64,000 bases of DNA, taken from assembly GCF_017068395.1 (NCBI RefSeq), contig NZ_CP070619.1:2294001-2358000 (forward strand). Reading direction: 5' to 3'. Of the stretch, positions 1-8,278 are shown in pieces. A program made the translations under genes and the position numbers. This DNA comes from Rhodococcus pseudokoreensis (GTDB taxonomy: Bacteria > Actinomycetota > Actinomycetes > Mycobacteriales > Mycobacteriaceae). The notes beneath the pieces were generated by a model. That model did no database searches. It saw nothing but the letters and a program-made list of their open reading frames with translations, and was not told where the DNA came from. Every line of letters begins with the position of its first letter. Position 1 is the first letter of the stretch.

Positions 1-245
1 TGGCACAACCGTCCGTCCTCGACTACATCGACGGCGACGACACCGTCTTCGAAGGAGCTCCGCTGGAACGGCTTTCGTCCGACGGCGAGCTTTCTGCCTA
101 CCAGCACGCCGGCTTCTGGCGGGGAATGGACACTTTGTGGGACAAAATTTACCTCAACGAACTCTGGGACAACGACAAGGCGCCCTGGAAGATCTGGAAC
201 GACGGACTCGGCGGCGAGGGAGACGATCATGAGTACTCCCTGTAG
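1..245 (+). CDS. rfbF: Glucose-1-phosphate cytidylyltransferase, C-terminal fragment
   Basis: This is the 3' end of a gene that begins before the window; the reading frame starts at base 3 and stops at TAG 243-245. The visible residues include VLDYIDGDDTVFE, LSAYQHAGFWRGMDTL and KAPWKIW, which are typical of the C-terminus of RfbF-type enzymes. That family makes CDP-glucose from CTP and glucose 1-phosphate for deoxysugar synthesis. The stop overlaps the ATG of the next gene by 17 bases, so the two are probably translated from one message. The catalytic N-terminus is outside the window, so the family call rests on the tail alone. Confidence 0.75.
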   Translation, partial: AQPSVLDYIDGDDTVFEGAPLERLSSDGELSAYQHAGFWRGMDTLWDKIYLNELWDNDKAPWKIWNDGLGGEGDDHEYSL

Positions 246-1461
246 GCATTGCGGCACCGCACTGGAGCAGTCGTTCTGCGACCTCGGCATGTCGCCTCTC
301 GCCAACTCGTATCTCACCGCGGATCAATTGGATCGACGCGAAGTGTTCTACCCCTTGCATGCGTACGTCTGCTCGAAGTGCCTCCTCGTCCAGCTCGCCG
401 AGTTCGAATCGGCGGAGTTCATTTTCACCGACTACCTCTACTTCTCGTCGTATTCGCAGAGCTGGCTCGATCACGCCCATCAGTACGTGCAGGACACGAC
501 GACCCGGTTCCACCTGGACAGTTCGAAGCAGGTCGTCGAGATCGCCAGCAACGACGGGTATTTGCTGCAGTACTTCGTCGGGTCCGGCATCCCGTCGCTG
601 GGCATCGAGCCTGCCGAGAACGTCGCAGAAGTCGCCGTGCAACACGGGATCGACACCCGAGTCGGGTTTTTCGGAACGTCGATGGCGAGCAAACTCGTCG
701 GCGAGGATATCCGCGCCGATCTCCTGATCGGCAACAACGTCCTGGCCCACGTACCCGACCTGAACGACTTCGTCGCGGGAATGGCGATGGTGCTCGCAGC
801 GGACGGGGTGATCACCATGGAGTTCCCTCACCTGCTGCAACTGATCGAGCACAACCAGTTCGACACCATCTACCATGAGCACTTCTCCTATTTCTCGCTG
901 CTGACCGTCACCCGCGTGTTCGCCGCCCACGGGCTGCGGCTTTTCGACGTCGAACAGCTCCCCACCCACGGTGGGTCGCTGCGGATCTACGCGTGCCATG
1001 CCGAGTACCCCCGTCACATCACGACCCGGCGGCTGCGGGAGCTGGGCGAGCTGGAGCAAGCGGCGCGTCTCCACCTGCCGGAGGGCTACGCCGCCTTCCC
1101 GGAGCGGGTGAAGCGCACCAAGCGGGCGTTGCTCGAATTCCTCGTCGACGCACGCAACCGCGGACTGTCGACGGCAGCCTACGGCGCACCGGCCAAGGGC
1201 AACACCCTGCTCAACTACTGCGGGATCCGCGACGACCTGCTCGACTACACCGTCGACCGGAGCCCCCACAAGCAGGGCAAGTTCCTGCCGGGAACCCATC
1301 TTCCCATCTACGCGCCCGATCACATCCGCGACACCCGCCCCGACTTCCTGCTGATCCTTCCGTGGAACCTGCGGGACGAGGTGATTCGGGACATGTCGTA
1401 CATCCGCGACTGGGGTGGCAGATTCGTCGTCCCCGTTCCCGAACTGGCCGTGCTCGACTGA
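229..1461 (+). CDS. Deoxysugar C-methyltransferase (TylC3-like, class I SAM-dependent)
   Basis: The 410-residue protein has the three-part layout of NDP-hexose C-methyltransferases. An N-terminal zinc-binding part (C-x2-C near residue 5 and CSKC near residue 49) is followed by a SAM-binding domain with VVEIASNDGYLLQYF around residues 103-117. The characteristic motif IYHEHFSYFS lies near residue 215, and a C-terminal domain carries AAYGAPAKGNTLLNYCGI near residue 320. Such enzymes methylate a sugar carbon on a nucleotide-linked ketosugar. The overlap with the preceding cytidylyltransferase supports a role in a surface or secondary-metabolite deoxysugar. The exact sugar and carbon cannot be read from the sequence. 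Confidence 0.85.
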   Translation: MSTPCRHCGTALEQSFCDLGMSPLANSYLTADQLDRREVFYPLHAYVCSKCLLVQLAEFESAEFIFTDYLYFSSYSQSWLDHAHQYVQDTTTRFHLDSSKQVVEIASNDGYLLQYFVGSGIPSLGIEPAENVAEVAVQHGIDTRVGFFGTSMASKLVGEDIRADLLIGNNVLAHVPDLNDFVAGMAMVLAADGVITMEFPHLLQLIEHNQFDTIYHEHFSYFSLLTVTRVFAAHGLRLFDVEQLPTHGGSLRIYACHAEYPRHITTRRLRELGELEQAARLHLPEGYAAFPERVKRTKRALLEFLVDARNRGLSTAAYGAPAKGNTLLNYCGIRDDLLDYTVDRSPHKQGKFLPGTHLPIYAPDHIRDTRPDFLLILPWNLRDEVIRDMSYIRDWGGRFVVPVPELAVLD

Positions 1462-1533
1462 ACCCGGATCTGCGACTGCAGGACTGCGATACCTGCGTGT
1501 ATCGTGCTGATTCCGGCTTCGAGGGGATGGGGA

Positions 1534-3150
1534 ATGGCGGCAGGTACACGGGTCGGCTCGCAGTTCGGGCGCTACCATCTCCGGGCTCTGCTCGGACGAG
1601 GTGGAATGGGTGAGGTGTACGAGGCGTACGACACCACCAAGGATCGCACCGTCGCACTCAAGATCCTCGATGTCGACCTCGCGAAAGACCCCACCTACCA
1701 GCAGCGGTTCCGCCGCGAATCGCATGCTGCGGCACGGCTGCAGGAGCCGCACGTCATCCCGATCCACGATTGGGGCGAGATCGACGGTGTGCTCTACATC
1801 GACATGCGCCTGGTCGTCGGGCAGGATCTGCGGGCGCTGCTCCGGTCGCGTGGCCCGATGGGCCCCGCACACGCGGTCGCGGTCGTCGACCAGATCGCGG
1901 CGGCGCTCGACGCCGCGCACGCCGACGGTCTCATCCACCGCGACGTCAAACCGGAGAACATCCTCGTCACGGCCGGTGAATTCGCGTACCTCGTCGACTT
2001 CGGTATCGCGCACTCGAGTTCCGACCTCCGGCTGACGACCCTCGGCAGCGCCGTCGGCTCCTACGCGTACATGGCGCCCGAGCGGTTCGACAACGCACCG
2101 GTCGATGCCCGCGCGGACGTCTACTCGCTGGCGTGTGTCCTCTACGAATGCCTCACGGGTTCCATTCCGTTCCCGTCCAACAGCATCAGCAGCGCGATCC
2201 GGGCGCACCTCACCACGCCCGTGCCCAGCCCCAGCTCGATCCGGCCCGACGTGCCCGCCACGTTCGACGAGGTGATCGCCCGGGGTCTGGCCAAGGACCC
2301 CCGCGATCGCTACCGGACGGCAGGCGACTTCGCGGCCGCAGCCCGCTCCGCGTTGAATGCTCGGGAGCGGAAGACCGAAACAGACATCGCGACCCGCCCG
2401 GAACCCTCGCAGGGCATGCGGTCCGAGCCGACGCGGGTCGACGACCGCGGGCGTCCACCCGTCTACCCGCCGACCGCGTTCCACAGCGGTCCGCCCGCCC
2501 CGCCTCCGCAAGCTCCCCATTACCCGCCCACTCCATACGCCGCCCCGCCTGCGCGGCGCTCGGTAGCCGTCCCGGTGACGGTGACCGTGCTGGTGATCGC
2601 GTTGCTGGCACTCGCCGGGGTGGTCGGATGGCTCGTGCTGGACCGGAACAACCCCGACGACCCCGCGGTCGCCGCGGCCGGCAGCAGTCAGGTGCGCACT
2701 CCTGTCACAGAGGACGTCCCCGTCGCGACCACGAGGGCAGCTCCGGCGACGGTCCCGCCCGCCGTGACTCCGCCGCGAACGACGGCAAGAACTACGACGG
2801 CTCCCCCGCCGCCGATCGTCGGCGAGGTGTCGGGCGCCGATCGGCAGGGCTTCCTGCCCCCGTCCGATGCACGATGCAACTACACCAACCCGGCCGTGTT
2901 CATCGGTCGCACCACGAAGTCTCTGGTCGTGGTCTGCGAGACGGGAGTCGGACGCTACTACTACCAGGGCGTACGCATCAGCGACGGCGCCGCGATCTCC
3001 GTCGACGACCCGAGCCCCAGCGGTTCCGGCTTCGTCGCCACCGGCGATGGCGGCACCGAGTACCGGCTCACCCCGACCGCCCTGACCATCGTCGGCGGCG
3101 ACGGCAAGGTCCTCGCGACAGAACCGATGATCGAGTCCGCATACCGGTGA
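1534..3150 (+). CDS. Receptor-type serine/threonine protein kinase (Pkn family)
   Basis: A 538-residue Hanks-type kinase. The glycine loop LLGRGGMGEVYEAYD is at about residues 18-32, the ATP lysine is K43, the catalytic loop HRDVKPEN has D137, DFG begins at D155, and APER follows. A proline-rich juxtamembrane stretch precedes one membrane segment at about residues 344-369. About 170 residues follow outside, with a Thr/Pro linker and a small sensor-like region containing a few cysteines. I chose ATG 1534 because GAGGGG lies 8-13 bases upstream; a GTG at 1504 is also in frame. The extracellular ligand is not evident. The gene stands alone between the methyltransferase and a PAS gene. Confidence 0.9.
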   Translation: MAAGTRVGSQFGRYHLRALLGRGGMGEVYEAYDTTKDRTVALKILDVDLAKDPTYQQRFRRESHAAARLQEPHVIPIHDWGEIDGVLYIDMRLVVGQDLRALLRSRGPMGPAHAVAVVDQIAAALDAAHADGLIHRDVKPENILVTAGEFAYLVDFGIAHSSSDLRLTTLGSAVGSYAYMAPERFDNAPVDARADVYSLACVLYECLTGSIPFPSNSISSAIRAHLTTPVPSPSSIRPDVPATFDEVIARGLAKDPRDRYRTAGDFAAAARSALNARERKTETDIATRPEPSQGMRSEPTRVDDRGRPPVYPPTAFHSGPPAPPPQAPHYPPTPYAAPPARRSVAVPVTVTVLVIALLALAGVVGWLVLDRNNPDDPAVAAAGSSQVRTPVTEDVPVATTRAAPATVPPAVTPPRTTARTTTAPPPPIVGEVSGADRQGFLPPSDARCNYTNPAVFIGRTTKSLVVVCETGVGRYYYQGVRISDGAAISVDDPSPSGSGFVATGDGGTEYRLTPTALTIVGGDGKVLATEPMIESAYR

Positions 3151-3220
3151 ATCGCGCCGATGAATCGCCGTCTGCGGCGACAACGGGACGGGCGGTCGGA
3201 ATCGGTGAGAGTATAGGGCT

Positions 3221-3655
3221 GTGAGCGCAGAGGCAGATCATGAGGAGAGACGTCGCCCGATCCCGGAAACCCCATTGGGCTACCTCGAGCAGCTACCCGC
3301 CCTCGTCCTGCTCGAGCGCCTACCGGTTCCCGTCCTGGCGGTCGAGGACGACGGCACCGTCGTCCACGTGAACAGTGCTTTCGAGAGGATGCTGGGGCGC
3401 CCCGTCGCGTCACTGCGCGGACGTCCGGTGTCCGAACTCCTCGACCTGGACGAAGCGTCGAGTGGCGCCGCCGCGGTCGAACACCTCCGTGAGTCGGCGA
3501 CCACCCCCGTCGACCTCGCCCATCAGGACGGATCCCGGGTCCGCGCACTCGTCAGCAGGCCCATCCTCCGCCGGCAGGACGACCCGGTGACCCTCGTCTG
3601 CTTCCACGACGTCACCGAACAACTGTGGAACGGCGGCCGGGCCCCGGGCTTCTGA
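3221..3655 (+). CDS. Single-PAS-domain protein
   Basis: The 144-residue protein starts with GTG. From about residue 30 it shows a PAS fold pattern: LPVPVLAVEDDGTVVHVNSA, then FERMLGR, SLRGRPVSELLD, and a closing VTLVCFHDVTEQ strand typical of PAS signalling domains. No kinase, cyclase or output domain follows, so it is probably a small sensor or partner protein. It lies 70 bases downstream of the membrane kinase on the same strand, so it may feed into that kinase, but this is inference. The ligand cannot be predicted. Confidence 0.7.
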   Translation: MSAEADHEERRRPIPETPLGYLEQLPALVLLERLPVPVLAVEDDGTVVHVNSAFERMLGRPVASLRGRPVSELLDLDEASSGAAAVEHLRESATTPVDLAHQDGSRVRALVSRPILRRQDDPVTLVCFHDVTEQLWNGGRAPGF

Positions 3656-3675
3656 CCCCGCGCCCACAGATGCAG

Positions 3676-3725
3676 ACGGATTTGCCGGATTCCCACGCAA
3701 TTGCGCCCGCGTCTGGCAAATCCGT
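3676..3725 (+). terminator. Long-loop inverted repeat after the PAS gene
   Basis: Perfect 11-base arms ACGGATTTGCC (3676-3686) and GGCAAATCCGT (3715-3725) enclose a 28-base loop, starting 20 bases after the PAS stop codon. It could end transcription or mark the ligD-type promoter region that follows. There is no clear T tract, so a regulatory or repeat role is equally possible. Confidence 0.45.
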
Positions 3726-3795
3726 GTGCAAACAGCACGGCGAGGATGGTCGCGAAACCGCGCGGGCCCGATCTGCCGCGGGTTAGGTTGGCTGC

Positions 3796-4767
3796 ATGGC
3801 GACCGGTAAGGACAAGTCACCCGCTGTCGAACTGGAGGTCGGCGACCGGGTCGTGCGGATCTCGCACCCGGAGCGCGTCTATTTCCCCGCCACCGGCGCC
3901 ACGAAACTCGACCTCGCGAACTACTACCTGAGTGTCGGTGACGGGATCGTGCGTGCATTGCGCGAACGGCCCTGCATGATGCACCGCTTCCCGGACGGTC
4001 TGAGCGGCGAGAAGGTGCACCAGAAGCGGTTGCCGCACGGGGCGCCGGACTGGGTGCAGACGGTCCGCGTGACGTTTCCGCGGTACAACCGCCACGCCGA
4101 CGAACTGTGCGTGACGCATCCGGCGGACGTGGTCTGGGCGGTGCAGATGTCGACGGTCGAGTTCCATCCGTGGAACTCGCGCCGCGCGGACGTCGAACGT
4201 CCCGACGAGTGGCGGATCGATCTCGACCCCATGCCCGAGTGCGGATTCGACACGGTGCGGCGCGTCGCCGGGGTGGTGCACGAGGTGCTCGACGAACTGG
4301 GTGCGACGGGGTGGCCGAAGACGTCCGGCGGCAGCGGCATGCATGTCTACGTCCGGATCCGGCCCGACTGGGGATTCGGCGACGTCCGGCGGGCCGCGCT
4401 GGCCTTCGCCCGCGAGGTGGAGCGCAGGGCACCGAAGGACGTGACCACCACCTGGTGGCGGAAGGACCGGGATCCGCGAAAGTTGTTCGTCGACTACAAC
4501 CAGAACGCCCGCGACCACACCATCGCCAGTGCGTATTCGGTGCGGGGTGTGCCCGACGCGACGGTGTCCACCCCGGTGACGTGGGACGAGATCGACGACG
4601 TGGACCCACACGAGTTCACGATCGCCACCGTCCCGAAGCGGTTCGCGACACTCGGTGATCTGCACGCGGGAATCGACGACGCCGTGTTCTCGCTCGAGCC
4701 GCTGCTCGAGTGGGCGGACCGTGACGAGGCGGAGGGCGAGTCGGATCCCGGTGGCGCGGAGGACTAG
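3796..4767 (+). CDS. Stand-alone LigD-type primase-polymerase
   Basis: The 323-residue protein is a single archaeo-eukaryotic primase-type polymerase domain, as in bacterial LigD. The catalytic metal motif WRIDLDPM gives D142 and D144, and a third acidic residue is D233 in KLFVDYNQN. SGGSGMHVYV is the conserved nucleotide-binding stretch near residue 177. No ligase or nuclease domain is attached and no ku gene is visible. Mycobacteria carry similar stand-alone polymerases (PolD1/PolD2) used in end joining or gap filling, so a DNA-repair role is likely. It sits alone, convergent with the next gene. Confidence 0.88.
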   Translation: MATGKDKSPAVELEVGDRVVRISHPERVYFPATGATKLDLANYYLSVGDGIVRALRERPCMMHRFPDGLSGEKVHQKRLPHGAPDWVQTVRVTFPRYNRHADELCVTHPADVVWAVQMSTVEFHPWNSRRADVERPDEWRIDLDPMPECGFDTVRRVAGVVHEVLDELGATGWPKTSGGSGMHVYVRIRPDWGFGDVRRAALAFAREVERRAPKDVTTTWWRKDRDPRKLFVDYNQNARDHTIASAYSVRGVPDATVSTPVTWDEIDDVDPHEFTIATVPKRFATLGDLHAGIDDAVFSLEPLLEWADRDEAEGESDPGGAED

Positions 4768-4771
4768 TCGA

Positions 4772-4802
4772 CGCTACAGGTCCAGAACCGCTACAGGTCC
4801 AG
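4772..4802. repeat. Tandem 17-base duplication at a gene end
   Basis: CGCTACAGGTCCAG occurs at 4772-4785 and again at 4789-4802. Read on the minus strand, this duplicates the last codons and stop (CTGGACCTGTAG) of the MOSC-reductase gene, so a second in-frame-looking terminus follows directly after the true one. Confidence 0.6.
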
Positions 4803-6611
4803 CACCACGTCGTCCGCGGGACTGGTGCAGCAGATGAGCGCGTTCCCGGCCGCGGGCGGTTCGATGGGTTCCGGGTCGTAGTCGACGGCCCCGGACAGCA
4901 GGACCGTTTCACAGGTGTGGCAGACGCCGGTGCGACAGGACCAGCGTGTCGGCACGTCACACGCCTCGGCGAAGTCGAGGAGGGTTCCCCGCCCGGCGTC
5001 CCACGGCACGGTGAGCCCGCTGCGCGCGAACGAGACGGAGGGGCCTGCGCCCGGCGGTCCGGACGGCGGATGGGGTGCCCGCGAAGAAGCGTGAACCACA
5101 CCGGGATTGAGAGCTCCTTCCGCACCGAACGTTTCGACGTGAATCCGCGCGGGGTCGAGCCCGTCAGCGGCGAGCGCGGACCCGAGATCGGCCATGAACG
5201 ACGCGGGCCCGCACAGATAGGCATCCGCGTCGGCGGGCAGACCGAGACCCGCGATCAGCTCCCCCGTGAGCCGGCCCGCCGTGGTGTAGTCGGCGCCCCT
5301 GCTGTCGGTTTCGGCAGGCCTGCTGTAGGCGATGTGCGTACGACTGCCCGGCAACCGGTTCAAGAGGTCGCGGCTCTCCTCGGCGAAGGGATGCTCTGAT
5401 CCGTCACGGGCACCGTGGACCCACCACACCTGCCGCGACGAACCCGCTTCCACGAGTGCGTACAACATCGACAGCAGGGGTGTGACGCCCACGCCCGCGG
5501 ACACGAGCACCACCGGTCGCGCCTCGCCGTCCAGGAAGAACGTCCCACGCGGGGCCGCCACCTCGAGGGTGTCACCGAGGCGCACACGGGAATGGACGTA
5601 TCGGCCTGCCACGCCGTGCGGTTCCCGTTTGACACTGATCCGGTAGTCGGCGGCGCCGGGGCGATTGGACAGCGAATAGCTGCGGATCAGCGGGACTAGA
5701 GCGTCGTCGGGGTGCAGGCGCAGTGTGATCGACTGTCCGGCCTGCCAGGACGGCAACGCCGAACCGTCGGGTGCGGCCAACGACAGCGACAGGACGCGGC
5801 GGCTCTCCTCGTGAATCCCGGTCACGGTGAGCGAGCGGAAGCCGGGCCACGCCGGCGGCGGGCTGCCTGCGGTCTTCGTCAGCCCGACATTTCCGCCGGC
5901 ACCCGAGTCGGCTCGGTCCAGAATGTTCTGCAGCGACTCCTTCCACCCGGGACTGAGCGCCGGGATCCGCAACGCCCGTTCGAGTGCGTCCCGGGGGTGG
6001 CCGGGCAGATACAGGAGCGCGTCGATCTCCGCGACGGACACCGCTTCCGGGCCCGCCGCGACCTTCACGATGCCCTGCCCGGCCTCGACCTCCCCTTCCT
6101 CGATCACCCGGAGGTAGAAGCCGGGCCTGCGGTGGGACACGAGCAACGCCGCCATCTGCGGTTCGTTCATGCGCATGCCCACCCGGTAGCACGTCACGCG
6201 AGGCTGGGTGACCTCGAAGACCGCGGTTCCGATCCGGTAGCGATCACCGATGCAGACCTCGTCGTCGGGCAGACCGTCGACGGTGAAGTTCTCCCCGAAA
6301 TGTCCGGGTTCGAGATCGTCACGGCGGAGGTATTCGCGCCAGTGGCGGTAGGACTCGGTCTGATAGACGAGCACGGCGCGGATCTCACCACCGTGGCCGC
6401 CGAGGTCGCCCTGGCCGTCACCGTCGATGTTGAGTCGCCGGACCATCCGCGAGCCGTCGACGGGCCGCTTCCAGACGCCGGTGTGGACCGTCCGTCCTCG
6501 CCAGGACACGTCCCGGGGCATCCCGACATTCAGTGAACTGAGCCTGGCCACGGCATTCGCCTCTTCTGGTCGGTACGACACGCGATCGGCCCCCGATCGA
6601 TCATCTGTCAT
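4791..6611 (-). CDS. MOSC / ferredoxin-reductase / 2Fe-2S ferredoxin fusion
   Basis: The 606-residue protein has three parts. Residues about 45-215 form a YiiM-like MOSC domain: GDLGGHGGEIRAVLVYQTESY, HFGENFTVDGL, and the conserved cysteine in PRVTCYRVGMRM. Residues about 255-480 form an FAD/NAD(P) reductase with RSYSLSNRP and VSAGVGVTPLLSML. The last 90 residues form a plant-type ferredoxin with C-x4-C-x2-C (SCRTGVCHTC) and a late cysteine pair. MOSC domains act on molybdenum cofactor or on N-hydroxylated compounds. The fused reductase would supply electrons from NAD(P)H in one chain. ATG 6611 has a weak ribosome site; GTG 6548, with AAGAGG upstream, is an alternative closer to the MOSC domain. 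Confidence 0.85.
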   Translation of the reverse strand: MTDDRSGADRVSYRPEEANAVARLSSLNVGMPRDVSWRGRTVHTGVWKRPVDGSRMVRRLNIDGDGQGDLGGHGGEIRAVLVYQTESYRHWREYLRRDDLEPGHFGENFTVDGLPDDEVCIGDRYRIGTAVFEVTQPRVTCYRVGMRMNEPQMAALLVSHRRPGFYLRVIEEGEVEAGQGIVKVAAGPEAVSVAEIDALLYLPGHPRDALERALRIPALSPGWKESLQNILDRADSGAGGNVGLTKTAGSPPPAWPGFRSLTVTGIHEESRRVLSLSLAAPDGSALPSWQAGQSITLRLHPDDALVPLIRSYSLSNRPGAADYRISVKREPHGVAGRYVHSRVRLGDTLEVAAPRGTFFLDGEARPVVLVSAGVGVTPLLSMLYALVEAGSSRQVWWVHGARDGSEHPFAEESRDLLNRLPGSRTHIAYSRPAETDSRGADYTTAGRLTGELIAGLGLPADADAYLCGPASFMADLGSALAADGLDPARIHVETFGAEGALNPGVVHASSRAPHPPSGPPGAGPSVSFARSGLTVPWDAGRGTLLDFAEACDVPTRWSCRTGVCHTCETVLLSGAVDYDPEPIEPPAAGNALICCTSPADDVVLDL

Positions 6612-6652
6612 CCGATCCCGCGGATCAACGACCCGGCATGTGACCGCAACGC

Positions 6653-6688
6653 GACACGCGCCCCGACCATCCGGCCGAGGCGCGTGTC
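6653..6688 (-). terminator. Hairpin after the small secreted-protein gene
   Basis: Arms GACACGCGCC (6653-6662) and GGCGCGTGTC (6679-6688) form a perfect 10-base stem with a 16-base loop. It lies 20 bases downstream of the stop of the minus-strand gene at 6708, so it probably ends that transcript before the MOSC fusion gene. Confidence 0.5.
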
Positions 6689-6707
6689 TCGCATACCGAG
6701 CTCTTCC

Positions 6708-6926
6708 CTACCGGGGCGGCGGGGGCGGTGGCGGCGGAGGCGGTGGCGGGTTGGGATTGCAGAGTTGGCAGCCGTCGACCGGAGGTTTGGGAACGGGTGC
6801 ATGACAATCGTTCTGACAGGGTCTGGCGCCGGCGATCTCGGCGGTTCCCACCAACGAGATCGACAGGGCCGCGAGGATCGCCCCGATGGCCGCCACGATC
6901 CTGGCGGAAGTTCTGGTAGTCGTCAT
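6708..6926 (-). CDS. Small secreted protein with four cysteines and a polyproline tail
   Basis: The 72-residue protein starts at ATG 6926 behind a strong GGAGGAAC ribosome site. A signal peptide covers about residues 1-34 (RIVAAIGAILAALSISLVG, with a likely cut after AGA). The mature part is only about 40 residues. It has C-x3-C and C-x2-C pairs (CQNDCHAP and DGCQLCNPNP) and ends in twelve prolines and an arginine. I do not recognise the family. Two disulfides or a metal site are possible, and the proline tail suggests a cell-wall or protein-binding role. It is followed by a hairpin and appears to be a single-gene unit. Confidence 0.65.
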   Translation of the reverse strand: MTTTRTSARIVAAIGAILAALSISLVGTAEIAGARPCQNDCHAPVPKPPVDGCQLCNPNPPPPPPPPPPPPR

Positions 6927-7026
6927 TGTTCCTCCTGTGAGCTGAAGCGCGGTGTGCAGCACCGTCGTTCGAGCATCCGGGAAGGACCCCACCACTGCCA
7001 GGCACCCTGGGGGTGGAGTCGGGCCA

Positions 7027-7074
7027 CCCGTTCAGCCCAGCCCCCGTTCAGCCCAGCCCCCGCTCAACCCAGCC
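7027..7074. repeat. Three 16-base tandem repeats at the coxE end
   Basis: CCCGTTCAGCCCAGCC occurs at 7027-7042 and 7043-7058, and a variant CCCGCTCAACCCAGCC at 7059-7074. The stop codon of coxE lies in the last unit, so the repeat has grown just beyond the gene end. Confidence 0.7.
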
Positions 7075-8278
7075 GGCCGATCACGTCCAGCACGTCGCGC
7101 AGCGCGGACAGCGAGTGCGCGGGGAGGAAGGCGTCGCAGAAGGGCAACGCGGCCGCCATCGAACCGGCGAGCGGCCGGAAGCCGGGGTCACCGGCGCGGG
7201 GGTTGAGCCACACCAGGCGATGGGCGCGACGACGCACCCGGGTGAGTGCGTGTGCCAGGCGCTCCGGGTCGTCGCTGTCCCAGCCGTCGGACGCGATGAC
7301 CACGAGTGCGCCGCGCAGCGCGTTGCCGTGCGGGGACGCGAGCAGTTCACTCACGCTGCCCGCGATGTGGGTGCCCCCGAATCTGTCGACCACCTTCTCG
7401 TTCGCCCTGCGGACCGCGGTCTCGGCGCTGCGGTGGGCGAGCACGGGGGTGAGCCTCGTCAGCGACGTGGAGAACGCGAACACCTCCGGTCTGCCCGCGG
7501 TCTGCCGTTGCACCGCCGCCCGCATCAGGTGGAGGTAGATCGCGGCGTATGGCTGCATCGACCGGCTCACGTCGCACAGCATGACGATGCGGCGCGGACG
7601 GTTCCGGGCGCGGCTCCGCGCGAGTACCACCGGCTCCCAGCCGGTGGCCCTCGACCGGTTCATGGTGGCCCGCAGGTCGATACGCCTGCCGCGGCGATGC
7701 ACTTCGCGGCGGCGGGTGCGGCGGGACGGCCAGGCCGCGGTGGCCTGTTCCAGCCAGGCTCCGAGGAGCCGGAGGTCGCCGGCGTCGAATCGGGCGAAGG
7801 GTTCGTCGGCGCGGGCGACGAGCCTGCTGGGCAGCGTGTCCGGCACGGCGGTGAGCGTGTCGTGAAGGCTGTTTTCGGCGTTGTCGCCGCCGGTCATCAG
7901 CGGTCGGGTCATCCACGGCACACCCTCGACGTCCTGCGCGTCGCCGGGCCGGTCGCGGCCGTCGCGGACGGCGGCGAGGGCCGACTCCCGTCCGGCCGCG
8001 TTGCGCCGCGCGTGCGGGTCGACCGACAGCAACGCGTCCTCGAAGACCGCGGAGAACACCGCGTCGAACGACGCGAGGTCGTCGACCCGGTTGACGAGCG
8101 TCAGCCGCGCCGACCAGTACAGCCGCGAACGTGAACTGGGCGGCGACAGGTGAAGCGCCTGCACGAACACCGCGGGACCGCTCGCCGAGACGACGACGCC
8201 GCGGGCCCGCAGACGGGCGACGAGTGCCACGGCGAACGCGGCGAGATCGACACCCCGCAGGATGCCCGACGCGGTCAT
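7064..8278 (-). CDS. coxE: VWA-domain protein CoxE
   Basis: The 404-residue protein belongs to the CoxE-like von Willebrand A family. The MIDAS-type motif is in VMLCDVSRSMQPY, and the ASDGWDSDDPE strand and loop follow. CoxE proteins work with the MoxR ATPase CoxD in maturing the active site of CO dehydrogenase. It is the last gene of the cox array. Its ATG (8278) overlaps the TGA of coxG in an ATGA arrangement, which fixes the start and implies coupled translation. Confidence 0.85.
   Translation of the reverse strand: MTASGILRGVDLAAFAVALVARLRARGVVVSASGPAVFVQALHLSPPSSRSRLYWSARLTLVNRVDDLASFDAVFSAVFEDALLSVDPHARRNAAGRESALAAVRDGRDRPGDAQDVEGVPWMTRPLMTGGDNAENSLHDTLTAVPDTLPSRLVARADEPFARFDAGDLRLLGAWLEQATAAWPSRRTRRREVHRRGRRIDLRATMNRSRATGWEPVVLARSRARNRPRRIVMLCDVSRSMQPYAAIYLHLMRAAVQRQTAGRPEVFAFSTSLTRLTPVLAHRSAETAVRRANEKVVDRFGGTHIAGSVSELLASPHGNALRGALVVIASDGWDSDDPERLAHALTRVRRRAHRLVWLNPRAGDPGFRPLAGSMAAALPFCDAFLPAHSLSALRDVLDVIGRLG

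Noticed and set aside
154..3183. A 1,009-residue open frame on the minus strand
   Set aside because: It is antisense to the methyltransferase and kinase genes, is rich in Arg and low-complexity sequence, and has no domain pattern. It is a GC-bias artefact.
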